A stretch of 6,228 nucleotides of DNA from Methylophilaceae bacterium (GCA_017880825.1 JADGRN010000088.1:1-6228), one strand, 5' to 3'; shown: positions 1 through 6,228, counted from the first letter of the stretch. Notes: generated by a model from the letters alone, not told the origin. Program-made: numbers and translations.

Positions 1-52
1 CCATGTGGGACTTAATTAGAGGCTCCTAAGATTACCCATTATCAATTGAGGC

Positions 53-80
53 TTGAAAAATTCCTTATTCGGCTCAAAAT
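53..80 (+). promoter_or_regulatory. Possible sigma-70 promoter for clpS-clpA
   Basis: TTGAAA at 53-58 matches the -35 consensus at five of six bases. CAAAAT at 75-80 matches the -10 consensus at four of six, with a 16-nt spacer. Transcription would begin near position 87 and leave a leader of about 15 nt before the clpS ATG at 102. The rest of 1-101 holds no gene I can support: all three plus frames hit stops within the first 30 bases. The call rests on pattern only. Confidence 0.3.
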
Positions 81-101
81 AGGCTGAAGCAATTAAACAA
101 T

Positions 102-413
102 ATGGCCGATACCAAGAACAGCGAGACTACTGCCACTAAACCCGAAGTGGCGCGTCCCAAACTGCCGGCGATGTACAAAGTCATCCTGCTTAACGATGAC
201 TACACGCCGATGGAGTTTGTGGTGGAGGTGATACAACGTTTTTTTAGCAAGACGCGTGAACAAGCGACGCAAATCATGCTCAAAGTTCATACGGAGGGTT
301 CGGGAGTATGTGGTGTTTACCCTTACGAAATTGCAGAAACAAAGGTTAATCAGGTACTGGGTTACGCTCGTGAACATCAACATCCGTTGCAATGCACGAT
401 GGAAGAAGCTTGA
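102..413 (+). CDS. clpS: ATP-dependent Clp protease adaptor protein ClpS
   Basis: ClpS is the cytoplasmic adaptor that binds proteins with N-degron residues (Leu, Phe, Trp, Tyr) at the N-terminus, docks on the ClpA N-domain and delivers them to ClpAP. The 103-residue length is close to the E. coli protein (106). After a variable tail of about 20 residues comes the conserved core, starting [19 protein letters not shown]. The N-degron pocket is intact: N31, D32 and D33 correspond to E. coli N34-D36, M37 to the gatekeeper M40, and H63 to H66. The C-terminal AETKV and [10 protein letters not shown] segments are also typical. The ATG at 102 is the only sensible start, although the Shine-Dalgarno upstream is weak. 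clpA follows after 21 nt in the usual clpS-clpA order, so the two are very likely cotranscribed. The variable N-terminal tail, which influences ClpA in E. coli, is Thr/Glu-rich here. Confidence 0.97.
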   Translation: MADTKNSETTATKPEVARPKLPAMYKVILLNDDYTPMEFVVEVIQRFFSKTREQATQIMLKVHTEGSGVCGVYPYEIAETKVNQVLGYAREHQHPLQCTMEEA

Positions 414-434
414 AGAAGGTTAAGGAAACATAAA

Positions 435-2705
435 ATGATTGCGCAAGAACTGGAAGTCTCCCTACATATGGCGTTTATGGACGCACGCCAGAAGCGCCAT
501 GAGCTCATAACAGTGGAGCACCTGTTACTCGCCATGCTGGACAATCCGACGGCGGCCGAGGTGCTACGCGCCTGCGGAGCCAATCTGGATGGTCTACGCC
601 GTGAGCTGAGCAGCTACATCGAAGAACATACCCCTACCGTCACCGGTAGCGAGGAAGTTGATACCCAGCCCACGCTGGGTTTCCAGCGCGTGATCCAACG
701 TGCGATTCTGCACGTGCAATCTTCCGGCAAAAAAGAAGTGACCGGCGCTAATGTGCTGGTTGCCATTTATGGCGAGAAGGATTCGCACGCGGTGTTCTTC
801 CTGCATCAGCAAGGCGTGACACGGCTCGACGTGGTCAACTTTATTTCCCACGGAGTAGCCAAGGTCACTGACGGCGACGCCAAGCGCGCCGAGACCGACC
901 AGGAAGTGGAGACTGAGGCCGCCCCGGCAGGTGCGCTGGAGAATTTCACGCAGAACCTTAATATGCAGGTTGTAGCCGGCAAGATAGATCCGCTGATTGG
1001 CCGTGACTTGGAGTTGGAACGTGTGATCCAGACCCTGTGCCGCCGCCGCAAAAATAATCCGCTACTGGTCGGCGAAGCCGGTGTTGGCAAAACCGCGATT
1101 GCGGAAGGCTTGGCGCGCCGCATCGTCGAAGGCAAAGTGCCGGACGTGCTGGCAAACGCTGTCATCTACTCACTGGACATGGGCGCCCTGCTTGCAGGCA
1201 CCAAATATCGCGGGGATTTTGAGCAGCGCCTCAAAGCCGTGATGAAAAAACTCATGGAACAACCAGATGCCGTGCTGTTCATTGACGAAATCCATACCCT
1301 GATCGGCGCTGGCGCTGCCAGCGGCGGCACGCTGGACGCCTCCAATCTGCTCAAGCCTGCGCTTTCCAACGGCACACTCAAATGCATAGGCGCGACCACT
1401 TACCAGGAATACCGCGGTGTTTTCGAAAAGGATCATGCACTGTCGCGTCGCTTCCAGAAAATTGACGTGGAAGAGCCCAGCGTGGCTGAAACGGTGGAAA
1501 TCCTCAAGGGTCTGAAATCGCGCTTTGAAAAACATCATAGCGTGAAGTACACGGCGGCTGCCTTGAGCACTGCCGCCGAGCTTTCCGCCAAATACATCAA
1601 TGACCGTCATCTGCCGGACAAGGCGATTGACGTCATCGATGAGGCCGGTGCTGCACAGCGTATTCTGCCGAAATCCAAGCAGAAGAAAATTATCGGCAAC
1701 AAGGAGATTGAGGACATCGTCGCCAAGATTGCACGCATCCCGCCGAAGAATATCTCCTCTGACGACCGCACTGCCTTGAAGACGCTGGATCGCGATCTCA
1801 AGGCCGTGGTGTTTGGTCAGGACAAGGCGATTGATGCGCTGGCTACCGCCATCAAGATGGCGCGCAGCGGACTGGGTGGCGGCCAGAAACCGATCGGTAG
1901 CTTCCTGTTCTCCGGCCCTACCGGCGTCGGCAAGACCGAAGTGGCGCGGCAACTGGCCTACACGCTAGGCATAGAACTGGTGCGCTTCGACATGTCCGAA
2001 TACATGGAACGCCATGCCGTATCGCGCCTGATCGGCGCGCCTCCTGGCTATGTCGGTTTCGAGCAGGGCGGCCTAATGACCGAAGCCATCACCAAGCATC
2101 CTTATTGCGTGCTGCTGCTGGACGAGATCGAAAAAGCCCATCCGGACATTTTCAATATCCTGCTGCAGGTGATGGATCACGGCACGCTGACCGACAACAA
2201 CGGGCGCAAGGCAGATTTCCGCAATGTCACCATCATCATGACCACCAACGCCGGTTCCGAGGCCATCTCCAAGACCGGCATCGGCTTCACGCTGGGCAGC
2301 AGTACCGGCGATGAACTGGCGGAAATCAAGCGCATGTTCACCCCCGAGTTCCGCAACCGGCTGGATGCCACGGTATCGTTCGCCTCGCTGTCGCACGAAG
2401 TCATTATGCGCGTGGTGGATAAATTCCTCATGCAGTTGGAAGACCAATTGCACGAGAAGAAGGTCGAGGTCAGCTTTACCGATGCGCTCAAAGCCTATTT
2501 GGGCAAGAAAGGCTTCGATCCTCTGATGGGCGCAAGGCCGATGGCGCGCCTGATTCAGGACACCATCCGCCGTGCGCTGGCGGATGAACTGCTGTTTGGC
2601 CGTCTGGCTAATGGTGGCAACGTCACTGTTGATCTGGATGAGAAAGACGAAATCAAGCTGGTGTTCGAGTCCAAGGAAGACAGCCCTGCTGCTACCGTAG
2701 TATAA
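435..2705 (+). CDS. clpA: ATP-dependent Clp protease ATP-binding subunit ClpA
   Basis: ClpA is the hexameric AAA+ unfoldase that threads substrates into the ClpP peptidase in the cytoplasm. The 756 residues match the E. coli length (758). Residues 1-145 are the paired Clp_N repeats that bind ClpS, followed by an acidic linker (about 150-170). The D1 ring has Walker A GEAGVGKT at 213-220, pore loop KYRG at 257-260, Walker B VLFIDEIH at 280-287 and the arginine-finger region SRRF at 337-340. The D2 ring has Walker A GPTGVGKT at 494-501, pore loop GYVG at 538-541, Walker B VLLLDEIE at 559-566 and FRNRLD at 639-644. The ClpP-docking tripeptide is IGF (616-618), where E. coli ClpA has IGL. There is no long coiled-coil middle domain, which separates it from ClpB and ClpC. 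The start is supported by AAGGA at 422-426, 8 nt before the ATG. No clpP lies in the window. The C-terminal tail ([12 protein letters not shown]) differs from the E. coli tail. Confidence 0.98.
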   Translation: MIAQELEVSLHMAFMDARQKRHELITVEHLLLAMLDNPTAAEVLRACGANLDGLRRELSSYIEEHTPTVTGSEEVDTQPTLGFQRVIQRAILHVQSSGKKEVTGANVLVAIYGEKDSHAVFFLHQQGVTRLDVVNFISHGVAKVTDGDAKRAETDQEVETEAAPAGALENFTQNLNMQVVAGKIDPLIGRDLELERVIQTLCRRRKNNPLLVGEAGVGKTAIAEGLARRIVEGKVPDVLANAVIYSLDMGALLAGTKYRGDFEQRLKAVMKKLMEQPDAVLFIDEIHTLIGAGAASGGTLDASNLLKPALSNGTLKCIGATTYQEYRGVFEKDHALSRRFQKIDVEEPSVAETVEILKGLKSRFEKHHSVKYTAAALSTAAELSAKYINDRHLPDKAIDVIDEAGAAQRILPKSKQKKIIGNKEIEDIVAKIARIPPKNISSDDRTALKTLDRDLKAVVFGQDKAIDALATAIKMARSGLGGGQKPIGSFLFSGPTGVGKTEVARQLAYTLGIELVRFDMSEYMERHAVSRLIGAPPGYVGFEQGGLMTEAITKHPYCVLLLDEIEKAHPDIFNILLQVMDHGTLTDNNGRKADFRNVTIIMTTNAGSEAISKTGIGFTLGSSTGDELAEIKRMFTPEFRNRLDATVSFASLSHEVIMRVVDKFLMQLEDQLHEKKVEVSFTDALKAYLGKKGFDPLMGARPMARLIQDTIRRALADELLFGRLANGGNVTVDLDEKDEIKLVFESKEDSPAATVV

Positions 2706-2716
2706 GCAGACTTGCT

Positions 2717-2758
2717 AATTAAAAGGCCCCGCAGAATTTTCTGCGGGGCCTTTTAATT
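2717..2758. terminator. Bidirectional intrinsic terminator between clpA and gst
   Basis: A perfect inverted repeat has 20-nt arms at 2717-2736 and 2739-2758 around a TT centre. The GC-rich core is GGCCCCGCAG paired with CTGCGGGGCC. Each outer flank reads TTTTAATT on the strand leaving the hairpin, so the structure looks like a rho-independent terminator in both directions. It begins 11 nt after the clpA stop and ends 5 nt before the stop codon of the convergent gst gene, exactly where a shared terminator is expected. Confidence 0.93.
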
Positions 2759-2763
2759 CCAGC

Positions 2764-3381
2764 TCAAGCTGGCTCGATCCAGGCCGGTGTTTTTTGCATG
2801 ATGGCAACAAACAAGGCCGATTCCATCAACTGTCGCAGCCATATCCTGAGCGCCGGATACGGCGCCTCACCGAACCATGCCGTATCCACCATGGAAAACT
2901 GGCGAACGAATGGAAAGATGGCAATATCCGCCAGTGTGCGCGTCTCGCCAAACAGGTAGGCAGTTGCAACCAGGCCCAGCTCCAGTTTCTGCAGAAAAAC
3001 TTCACCTTCACTGCGATAAATCTCGGCGGGCTGCTCGGGGAAGTGTATGGCGTACTTGTAGCAGTCAAGCGCCTGCTTGAAGCTGCCGTCGTTTTCCTCG
3101 ATCAGCGCAGCTGTTGCATGCATATCTGCCGCCAGCCAATGCTCCGTATCGCGTTGTGCCAGCGCCCAATGCATGATATCCAGGCTTTCGTCGATGACCC
3201 TGCCGTCGCTCAAGAGCAACACCGGCACGGTGGCCTTGGGCGAGGCTTGCAGCATATGCTGCGGCTTGTCTCGGAGTGCTATTTCGCGCATTTCCACCTG
3301 GATACCGGCATAGCGCAAGGCCATGCGTGCACGCATGGCGTAAGGGCAGCGGCGATAGGAATACAGTATGGGCAAGCTCAT
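2764..3381 (-). CDS. Glutathione S-transferase family protein (Grx2-like CPYA motif)
   Basis: This 205-residue cytoplasmic protein has the two-domain GST fold. The N-terminal thioredoxin-like domain (about 1-75) carries CPYA at residues 12-15, the cis-proline motif VPV at 52-54 and the glutathione-contacting DES at 64-66. The helical C-terminal domain contains TLADIAIFPFVRQ from residue 149, with T149 and D152 forming the N-capping box typical of GSTs. CPYA keeps the first cysteine of the glutaredoxin CPYC motif but lacks the second, so only monothiol chemistry with glutathione is expected. The substrate cannot be read from the sequence. The gene lies 21 nt downstream of pyrD on the same strand, so cotranscription is likely. 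The chosen ATG places the first beta strand (PILYSYRRCPYA) directly at the N-terminus, as the family requires. Its ribosome-binding site is weak, which would fit translation that depends on pyrD. Confidence 0.9.
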   Translation of the reverse strand: MSLPILYSYRRCPYAMRARMALRYAGIQVEMREIALRDKPQHMLQASPKATVPVLLLSDGRVIDESLDIMHWALAQRDTEHWLAADMHATAALIEENDGSFKQALDCYKYAIHFPEQPAEIYRSEGEVFLQKLELGLVATAYLFGETRTLADIAIFPFVRQFSMVDTAWFGEAPYPALRIWLRQLMESALFVAIMQKTPAWIEPA

Positions 3382-3402
3382 GGCCTGGCTTCGCCCAAAA
3401 CA

Positions 3403-4434
3403 TCAGCCTAAAACGCGGCAAATATCTTTAACCAGCTTTGGGCCGCGATAGATCAGCCCGCTATACACCTGTACCAGGCTGGCGCCGGCGCTGATTTTCT
3501 CGGCAGCATCTGCGCCGCTCATAATACCGCCAACGCCGATGATGGGGATCCGGCCCTGCAAACGCGCTGCCAGCTGGCGAATCACCGTAGTGGATTTGTC
3601 GCGCACTGGCGCACCGGACAAACCACCAGCCTGTTCGGCATGGGGCAAGCCCTGCACCGCATCGCGTGCCAACGTGGTGTTGGTGGCAATCACCCCATCG
3701 AAAACGTGTTCCAGCAGTAAATCGGCGATTTCATTGATTTGCTCAAGTTCCAGATCCGGTGCGATTTTCAGCACAATAGGCACATAGCGCCCATGCTGCT
3801 CAGCCAGCCTGGCCTGCTCGGCCTTGAGCGTGGCGAGCAGCGCAGCAAGCGCGTCTTTCTCCTGCAAAGCCCGCAGATTCTTGGTGTTGGGCGAAGAGAT
3901 ATTCACCGTGACGTAGCTGGCGTATGCATAGACCTTGCGCAGGCAAATCAGGTAGTCATCCACCGCGCGTTCGTTCGGGGTATCAAAGTTCTTGCCGATA
4001 TTGATGCCCAAGATGTTATTAGAAAGCTTGCCGCGATATTTGGCGCGTTTAACATTCTCAACCAGATTATCCACACCCAGGTTGTTAAAGCCGAAGCGAT
4101 TGATGATGCCCTCGGCCTCTTTCACGCGAAACAGGCGCGGCCTGGGGTTGCCCGGCTGCGCGCGCGGCGTCACCGTGCCTACTTCGATAAATCCGAATCC
4201 CAGGGCGGCCAGCCCGTCGATACAAGCAGCATTTTTATCGAGCCCGGCAGCCAGACCGACAGGGCTGGGAAAGGTTAAACCCATGACCTTGCGCGGCTGG
4301 CAGGTTAAAGGCCTGGCCAGTAATGCCAGCGCACCACTACGCTCAGCGAACTTCAGGCTTTTCAGAGTCAGGTCGTGGGCAAGTTCGGCATCCAGTTGAA
4401 ACAGGATGGGTTTGAACAGTGAATAAATATCCAT
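3403..4434 (-). CDS. pyrD: Dihydroorotate dehydrogenase (quinone), class 2
   Basis: This is the FMN enzyme that oxidises dihydroorotate to orotate in de novo pyrimidine synthesis and passes electrons to membrane quinones. It is 343 residues long (E. coli 336). Residues 1-35 form the amphipathic N-terminal extension of class 2 enzymes that inserts in the inner membrane and forms the quinone tunnel. FMN- and substrate-site motifs follow in order: AAGLDKN (K67, equivalent to E. coli K66), RFGFNNLG at 113-120, NIGKN at 145-149, NISSPNT at 178-184 with S181 as the class 2 catalytic serine (E. coli S175), K223 in LKIAPDL (E. coli K217), ATNTT at 250-254, GGLSG at 270-274, GVGGI at 300-304 and [10 protein letters not shown] near the C-terminus. 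All catalytic residues are present. No clear Shine-Dalgarno precedes the ATG, but the N-terminus aligns well with the family. It is divergent from the cytochrome operon. Confidence 0.97.
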   Translation of the reverse strand: MDIYSLFKPILFQLDAELAHDLTLKSLKFAERSGALALLARPLTCQPRKVMGLTFPSPVGLAAGLDKNAACIDGLAALGFGFIEVGTVTPRAQPGNPRPRLFRVKEAEGIINRFGFNNLGVDNLVENVKRAKYRGKLSNNILGINIGKNFDTPNERAVDDYLICLRKVYAYASYVTVNISSPNTKNLRALQEKDALAALLATLKAEQARLAEQHGRYVPIVLKIAPDLELEQINEIADLLLEHVFDGVIATNTTLARDAVQGLPHAEQAGGLSGAPVRDKSTTVIRQLAARLQGRIPIIGVGGIMSGADAAEKISAGASLVQVYSGLIYRGPKLVKDICRVLG

Positions 4435-4555
4435 GCCCGGATTTTACTGGAAAAACGTAAGCCGTCGGCGATGGCTCAGTGAAATCTCGCATGTTTTCCA
4501 ATCCCTTCTGCCGCGCCACAAAAAGCTGCTTCTTAATGCTGGCTTCCCACCCGCC

Positions 4556-4571
4556 GCAAAAATAATTTTGC
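4556..4571. repeat. Inverted repeat GCAAAA-N4-TTTTGC
   Basis: Perfect 6-bp arms (4556-4561 and 4566-4571) flank ATAA. The site lies 12 nt upstream of the TTTAAG/CTTAAG direct repeat and about 76 nt upstream of the cytochrome start codon. It has no U-tract beyond the arm and no gene ends here, so an operator-like role is more likely than termination. The sequence does not fit the FNR consensus TTGAT-N4-ATCAA. The binding protein, if any, is unknown. Confidence 0.35.
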
Positions 4572-4583
4572 AAGAAACCTGGC

Positions 4584-4600
4584 TTTAAGCACCACTTAAG
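4584..4600 (+). promoter_or_regulatory. PmrA/BasR-like response-regulator box
   Basis: TTTAAG (4584-4589) and CTTAAG (4595-4600) are direct hexamers separated by 5 nt, so the half-sites are 11 bp apart, one helical turn. This fits the general PmrA-type pattern YTTAAK-N5-YTTAAK recognised by OmpR-family response regulators of the PmrA/BasR group. The second half-site ends 10 nt before the -10-like TATTCT, a geometry expected for an activator that replaces the -35 contact. The operon appears to encode its own response regulator at its 3' end. Function is inferred, not shown. Confidence 0.5.
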
Positions 4601-4610
4601 CTTGGCCTCC

Positions 4611-4616
4611 TATTCT
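4611..4616 (+). promoter_or_regulatory. Candidate -10 element of the cytochrome operon
   Basis: TATTCT matches the -10 consensus at four of six positions. No acceptable -35 hexamer lies 16-18 nt upstream (the bases there are AGCACC or similar), which fits an activator-dependent promoter. Transcription would begin near 4623, giving a leader of about 25 nt that still contains the Shine-Dalgarno. Confidence 0.4.
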
Positions 4617-4633
4617 GCACACACCAACCGTGC

Positions 4634-4643
4634 AAAAGGAGGT
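4634..4643 (+). promoter_or_regulatory. Strong Shine-Dalgarno deciding the SHP start
   Basis: AAAAGGAGGT is nearly the full complement of the 16S rRNA 3' end and sits 4 nt before the ATG at 4648. It argues against the in-frame GTG at 4630, because that start would place this site inside the coding region. Confidence 0.85.
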
Positions 4644-4647
4644 CAAC

Positions 4648-5058
4648 ATGCTACCGCTTAAAACCACACTTATTCCGGCATTAGCGCTGGCAATCTTCAC
4701 CATGAACGCAATCGCGCAGGCGCCTCAGGAAACGCTTGCAGGCTTGCGCCAGCAAGCGACCACAACACCCGGATTCCAGGGGTTCTCCGCCACGCGTGGC
4801 GAGCAGTTTTTCAAATCCACCCACAGCAACGACTGGAGCTGCGCTACCTGCCATACCCAGAATCCAGCCGCATTGGGTAAGCACGCAAAAACCTACAAAG
4901 TCATCCAGCCGCTGGCACCCGCCGTCAACACCGAACGGTTCACCGACCAGGCCAAGGTGGACAAGTGGTTCAAGCGTAACTGCAACGACATTCTCGACCG
5001 TGCCTGCACGCCGCTGGAAAAGGGCGATGTGCTGACTTATCTGATGTCCCTCAAATAG
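4648..5058 (+). CDS. shp: DUF1924 / SHP-type monoheme cytochrome c
   Basis: This is a periplasmic c-type cytochrome of the DUF1924 family, which includes the Rhodobacter sphaeroides haem protein SHP. SHP can bind oxygen and nitric oxide and receives electrons from a diheme partner. The precursor has 136 residues. A Sec signal peptide spans about 1-23, with lysine at 5, a hydrophobic stretch at 7-18 and likely cleavage after AIA (23). The single haem site is CATCH at 65-69. In SHP the second axial ligand is an asparagine next to a disulfide. Here KRNCNDILDRAC supplies N111 as candidate ligand and C112/C120 as candidate disulfide. PxEKGDVLTYL near the end is typical of the family. The ATG at 4648 is chosen for its Shine-Dalgarno at 4634-4643. 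Order and spacing make it the first gene of an operon with the diheme cytochrome and cytochrome b. Family assignment is firm; the physiological substrate is not known from sequence. Confidence 0.9.
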   Translation: MLPLKTTLIPALALAIFTMNAIAQAPQETLAGLRQQATTTPGFQGFSATRGEQFFKSTHSNDWSCATCHTQNPAALGKHAKTYKVIQPLAPAVNTERFTDQAKVDKWFKRNCNDILDRACTPLEKGDVLTYLMSLK

Positions 5059-5062
5059 GAGA
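5057..5062 (+). promoter_or_regulatory. Shine-Dalgarno of dhc overlapping the shp stop
   Basis: AGGAGA starts within the TAG stop codon of the preceding gene (5056-5058) and lies 4 nt before the ATG at 5067. This arrangement suggests translational coupling, so the two cytochromes would be made in linked amounts. Confidence 0.75.
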
Positions 5063-5066
5063 CCAA

Positions 5067-5528
5067 ATGAACACGAAATACGCCATTTTGATTGCTTCTC
5101 TGCTCGCCGCACCAAACGTACAGGCATCGGGCGGCAGCGAGTCTTTTGCTGCCACCAACACCAAGTGGAAAGTCGAGTGCAGTGCCTGCCACATCGCCTA
5201 TCCGCCGAAATTGCTGCCCGCATCCTCATGGAAAGCCATGATGGGCGGGCTGGACAAGCACTTCGGCACGGATGCCAGTCTGGATGCCGCATCCACAACG
5301 GAAATCCTCGCCTTTCTGCAAAAGAACGCCAGCAGCCGCAAGCCGGAACCTTCCGGCAAGCCGCAACTGAGAATCACGGAAACGCGCTGGTTCCAGAGTG
5401 AGCACGACGAAGTGCCGGTACGCCTGTGGAAAGACCCGCGGGTAAAAAGCCCGTCCAACTGCGCCGCCTGCCATACCCAAGCGGAGAGCGGGAACTTCAA
5501 CGAACACAATATCCAATTACCGCGTTAA
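5067..5528 (+). CDS. dhc: Diheme cytochrome c (DHC type)
   Basis: This 153-residue precursor matches the diheme cytochrome c that donates electrons to SHP. The signal peptide is about residues 1-20, with cleavage likely after VQA, so the protein should be periplasmic. There are two haem c sites: CSACH at 38-42 and CAACH at 132-136, about 90 residues apart in separate N- and C-terminal parts. Three further histidines (H65, H113, H147) are candidates for the distal ligands; bis-His coordination is known for DHC, but which ones serve cannot be fixed here. The segment WKVECSACHIAYPPKLLPASSWKAMM is strongly characteristic of the family. The gene starts 8 nt after the SHP-type gene and ends 11 nt before cytochrome b. 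In the inferred chain it relays electrons from the membrane cytochrome b to SHP. Confidence 0.9.
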   Translation: MNTKYAILIASLLAAPNVQASGGSESFAATNTKWKVECSACHIAYPPKLLPASSWKAMMGGLDKHFGTDASLDAASTTEILAFLQKNASSRKPEPSGKPQLRITETRWFQSEHDEVPVRLWKDPRVKSPSNCAACHTQAESGNFNEHNIQLPR

Positions 5529-5533
5529 AGGAG
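5527..5533 (+). promoter_or_regulatory. Shine-Dalgarno fixing the cytochrome b start
   Basis: AAAGGAG lies 6 nt before the ATG at 5540 and overlaps the dhc stop codon (5526-5528). It selects this start over an in-frame ATG at 5426, which lies inside dhc and would add 38 polar residues with no family match. Confidence 0.8.
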
Positions 5534-5539
5534 CACATC

Positions 5540-6202
5540 ATGTCGCAACGTATCTTGGTCTGGGACATCCCAACCCGAGTATTCCACTGGACGCTGGCAC
5601 TGTCATTTGCCGGGGCGTACCTCACCGCCGAAACCGAACGCTATCGCGATTTGCACCTCGCGCTGGGTTATCTCATGCTTGGCCTGATCGGCTTCCGCCT
5701 GATCTGGGGAGTTGTCGGATCGCGCTATGCACGTTTTTCTTCATTCACGTTCCGGCCATCCGAAATTGTTGCCTATCTGAAATCGCTGCTGCGACGCCAT
5801 CCCAAGCACTATCTGGGGCATAACCCCGCCGGCGCGGTCGCCATCTTTCTACTGTTGGGTCTCGGAATGGTCTCCGCCATCAGCGGTGTTCTGCTGTACC
5901 TCGAAGTCGGCGGCGAGATGTTCGAGGATCTACATGAGGGCGCCGCCAATCTGATGCTGGCCGTGGTCGTCATTCATATCGCAGGCGTAGTGGTCAGCAG
6001 CCTGTTGCACCGCGAAAACCTGGTGCGCGCTATGGTTACCGGCTATAAGTCCGGCGATCCGAAGCAAGGCATTACCCGCACATTTTCCTGGCTGGGTGTC
6101 ATAATGGCAGCCATCATTGCCGCCTTCCTGGCTTTCTACCAGCCCTCCGGTTCTGGAACGTCAGGCGAACGCGGCACTCAGTCAATGCACCATGAAGATT
6201 AA
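5540..6202 (+). CDS. Cytochrome b561-family membrane protein
   Basis: This 220-residue inner-membrane cytochrome b belongs to the bacterial b561 / Ni-Fe hydrogenase b-subunit family and probably oxidises quinol and passes electrons to periplasmic cytochrome c. The N-terminal WDIPTRVFHW (8-17) is the family signature. Hydrophobic segments lie at about 15-30, 39-60, 97-121, 133-157 and 183-201. The first four should form the haem-binding bundle, and the fifth precedes a polar tail. Candidate haem ligands are H16, H39, H132 (DLHEG) and H146 (VVIH). H94 in the conserved GHNPAGA (93-99) is also notable. The tail after residue 201 is Gly/Ser-rich and ends MHHED. The gene is the third of the shp-dhc-cytb cluster, and a further gene starts 3 nt after its stop codon. 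The haem ligands are inferred from family knowledge, not proven here. Confidence 0.92.
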   Translation: MSQRILVWDIPTRVFHWTLALSFAGAYLTAETERYRDLHLALGYLMLGLIGFRLIWGVVGSRYARFSSFTFRPSEIVAYLKSLLRRHPKHYLGHNPAGAVAIFLLLGLGMVSAISGVLLYLEVGGEMFEDLHEGAANLMLAVVVIHIAGVVVSSLLHRENLVRAMVTGYKSGDPKQGITRTFSWLGVIMAAIIAAFLAFYQPSGSGTSGERGTQSMHHED

Positions 6203-6205
6203 AAC

Positions 6206-6228
6206 ATGCGGATACTGGTCGTCGAAGA
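6206..6228 (+). CDS. Probable response regulator, N-terminal fragment (cut by window end)
   Basis: Only the first 7 codons are visible: MRILVVE, then GA of the next codon. This is the typical first beta strand and acidic-pocket entry of OmpR/PmrA/QseB-type receiver domains (MRILxVEDD). The ATG is 3 nt past the cytochrome b stop codon, so it should be the fourth gene of the operon. A sensor kinase probably follows outside the window. The identification rests on very few residues and is supported by the gene context and by the PmrA-like box upstream of the operon. Confidence 0.65.

Larger units (their letters stand above)
4435..4647. promoter_or_regulatory. Divergent intergenic region, pyrD / cytochrome operon
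   Basis: This 213-nt gap separates the minus-strand pyrD start from the plus-strand cytochrome start. I see no convincing ORF or RNA gene in it. The half nearer the cytochromes is AT-richer and holds the inverted repeat, the direct-repeat box, the -10-like element and the Shine-Dalgarno listed separately. No strong promoter for pyrD was found by eye. A TAAAAT on the minus strand (4441-4446) lacks a good -35 and would give an almost leaderless transcript. Confidence 0.7.

Noticed and set aside
1170..1952. 260-codon open frame on the minus strand inside clpA
   Set aside because: It lies wholly opposite a complete, strongly conserved clpA and its translation shows no recognisable domain. It is a by-product of clpA codon bias.
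2794..3411. 205-codon open frame on the plus strand opposite the GST-like gene
   Set aside because: The minus-strand reading has a full GST domain pattern. The plus-strand translation has no family features and lies downstream of a terminator without a promoter or ribosome-binding site.
3739..4278. 179-codon open frame on the plus strand opposite pyrD
   Set aside because: It is antisense to conserved PyrD motifs and its translation has no recognisable domain.
4630..4647. GTG start six codons upstream for the SHP-type cytochrome
   Set aside because: The Shine-Dalgarno at 4634-4643 lies inside that extension. Starting at 4648 gives a normal signal peptide and correct spacing.
4681..5298. 205-codon minus-strand open frame spanning shp and dhc
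   Set aside because: It is antisense to two genes with signal peptides and haem motifs, has no domain of its own, and crosses their junction.
4847..5479. 13-nt exact direct repeat CCTGCCATACCCA at 4847-4859 and 5467-5479
   Set aside because: Both copies encode the CHTQ part of a haem c motif in shp and dhc. Shared coding sequence explains the match without a repeat element.
5426..5539. N-terminal extension of cytochrome b starting inside dhc
   Set aside because: The extra 38 residues overlap the haem-binding end of dhc in another frame. A good ribosome-binding site precedes the ATG at 5540, and the family signature begins right after it.

Overview
The window looks like a piece of chromosome from a Gram-negative proteobacterium. 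It is most likely a betaproteobacterium (Nitrosomonadales-like is a guess from the style of ClpA, PyrD and the c-type cytochromes; no rRNA or other marker is present). The genes are tightly packed, moderately GC-rich and of uniform character, and no mobile element, CRISPR array, tRNA or rRNA was found.

Layout. (1) Positions 1-101 are upstream DNA with a possible promoter. (2) clpS (102-413) and clpA (435-2705) form a plus-strand protein-quality-control operon: the N-degron adaptor and the AAA+ unfoldase that feeds ClpP. (3) A perfect 20-bp inverted repeat (2717-2758) lies between convergent genes and should end transcription from both sides. (4) On the minus strand pyrD (4434-3403, quinone-dependent dihydroorotate dehydrogenase) is followed after 21 nt by a glutathione S-transferase-like gene (3381-2764). 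(5) A 213-nt divergent intergenic region (4435-4647) carries a direct repeat TTTAAG-N5-CTTAAG, a possible -10 box and a near-perfect Shine-Dalgarno. (6) A plus-strand operon follows: a DUF1924/SHP-type monoheme cytochrome c (4648-5058), a diheme cytochrome c of DHC type (5067-5528), a b561-type membrane cytochrome b (5540-6202), and the first 7 codons of a probable response regulator (6206 onward, cut by the window end).

How the genes work together. The cytochrome genes form a plausible chain: membrane cytochrome b takes electrons from the quinol pool, periplasmic DHC relays them, and SHP, whose haem iron can be opened to bind small ligands, is the terminal partner. The physiological substrate of SHP/DHC systems is still not settled. 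The most interesting point is regulatory. The operon appears to end in an OmpR/PmrA/QseB-like response regulator, and its promoter region carries a repeat with the spacing and sequence of a PmrA-type box placed 10 nt upstream of a -10-like element. This suggests an autoregulated, signal-responsive electron-transfer module.
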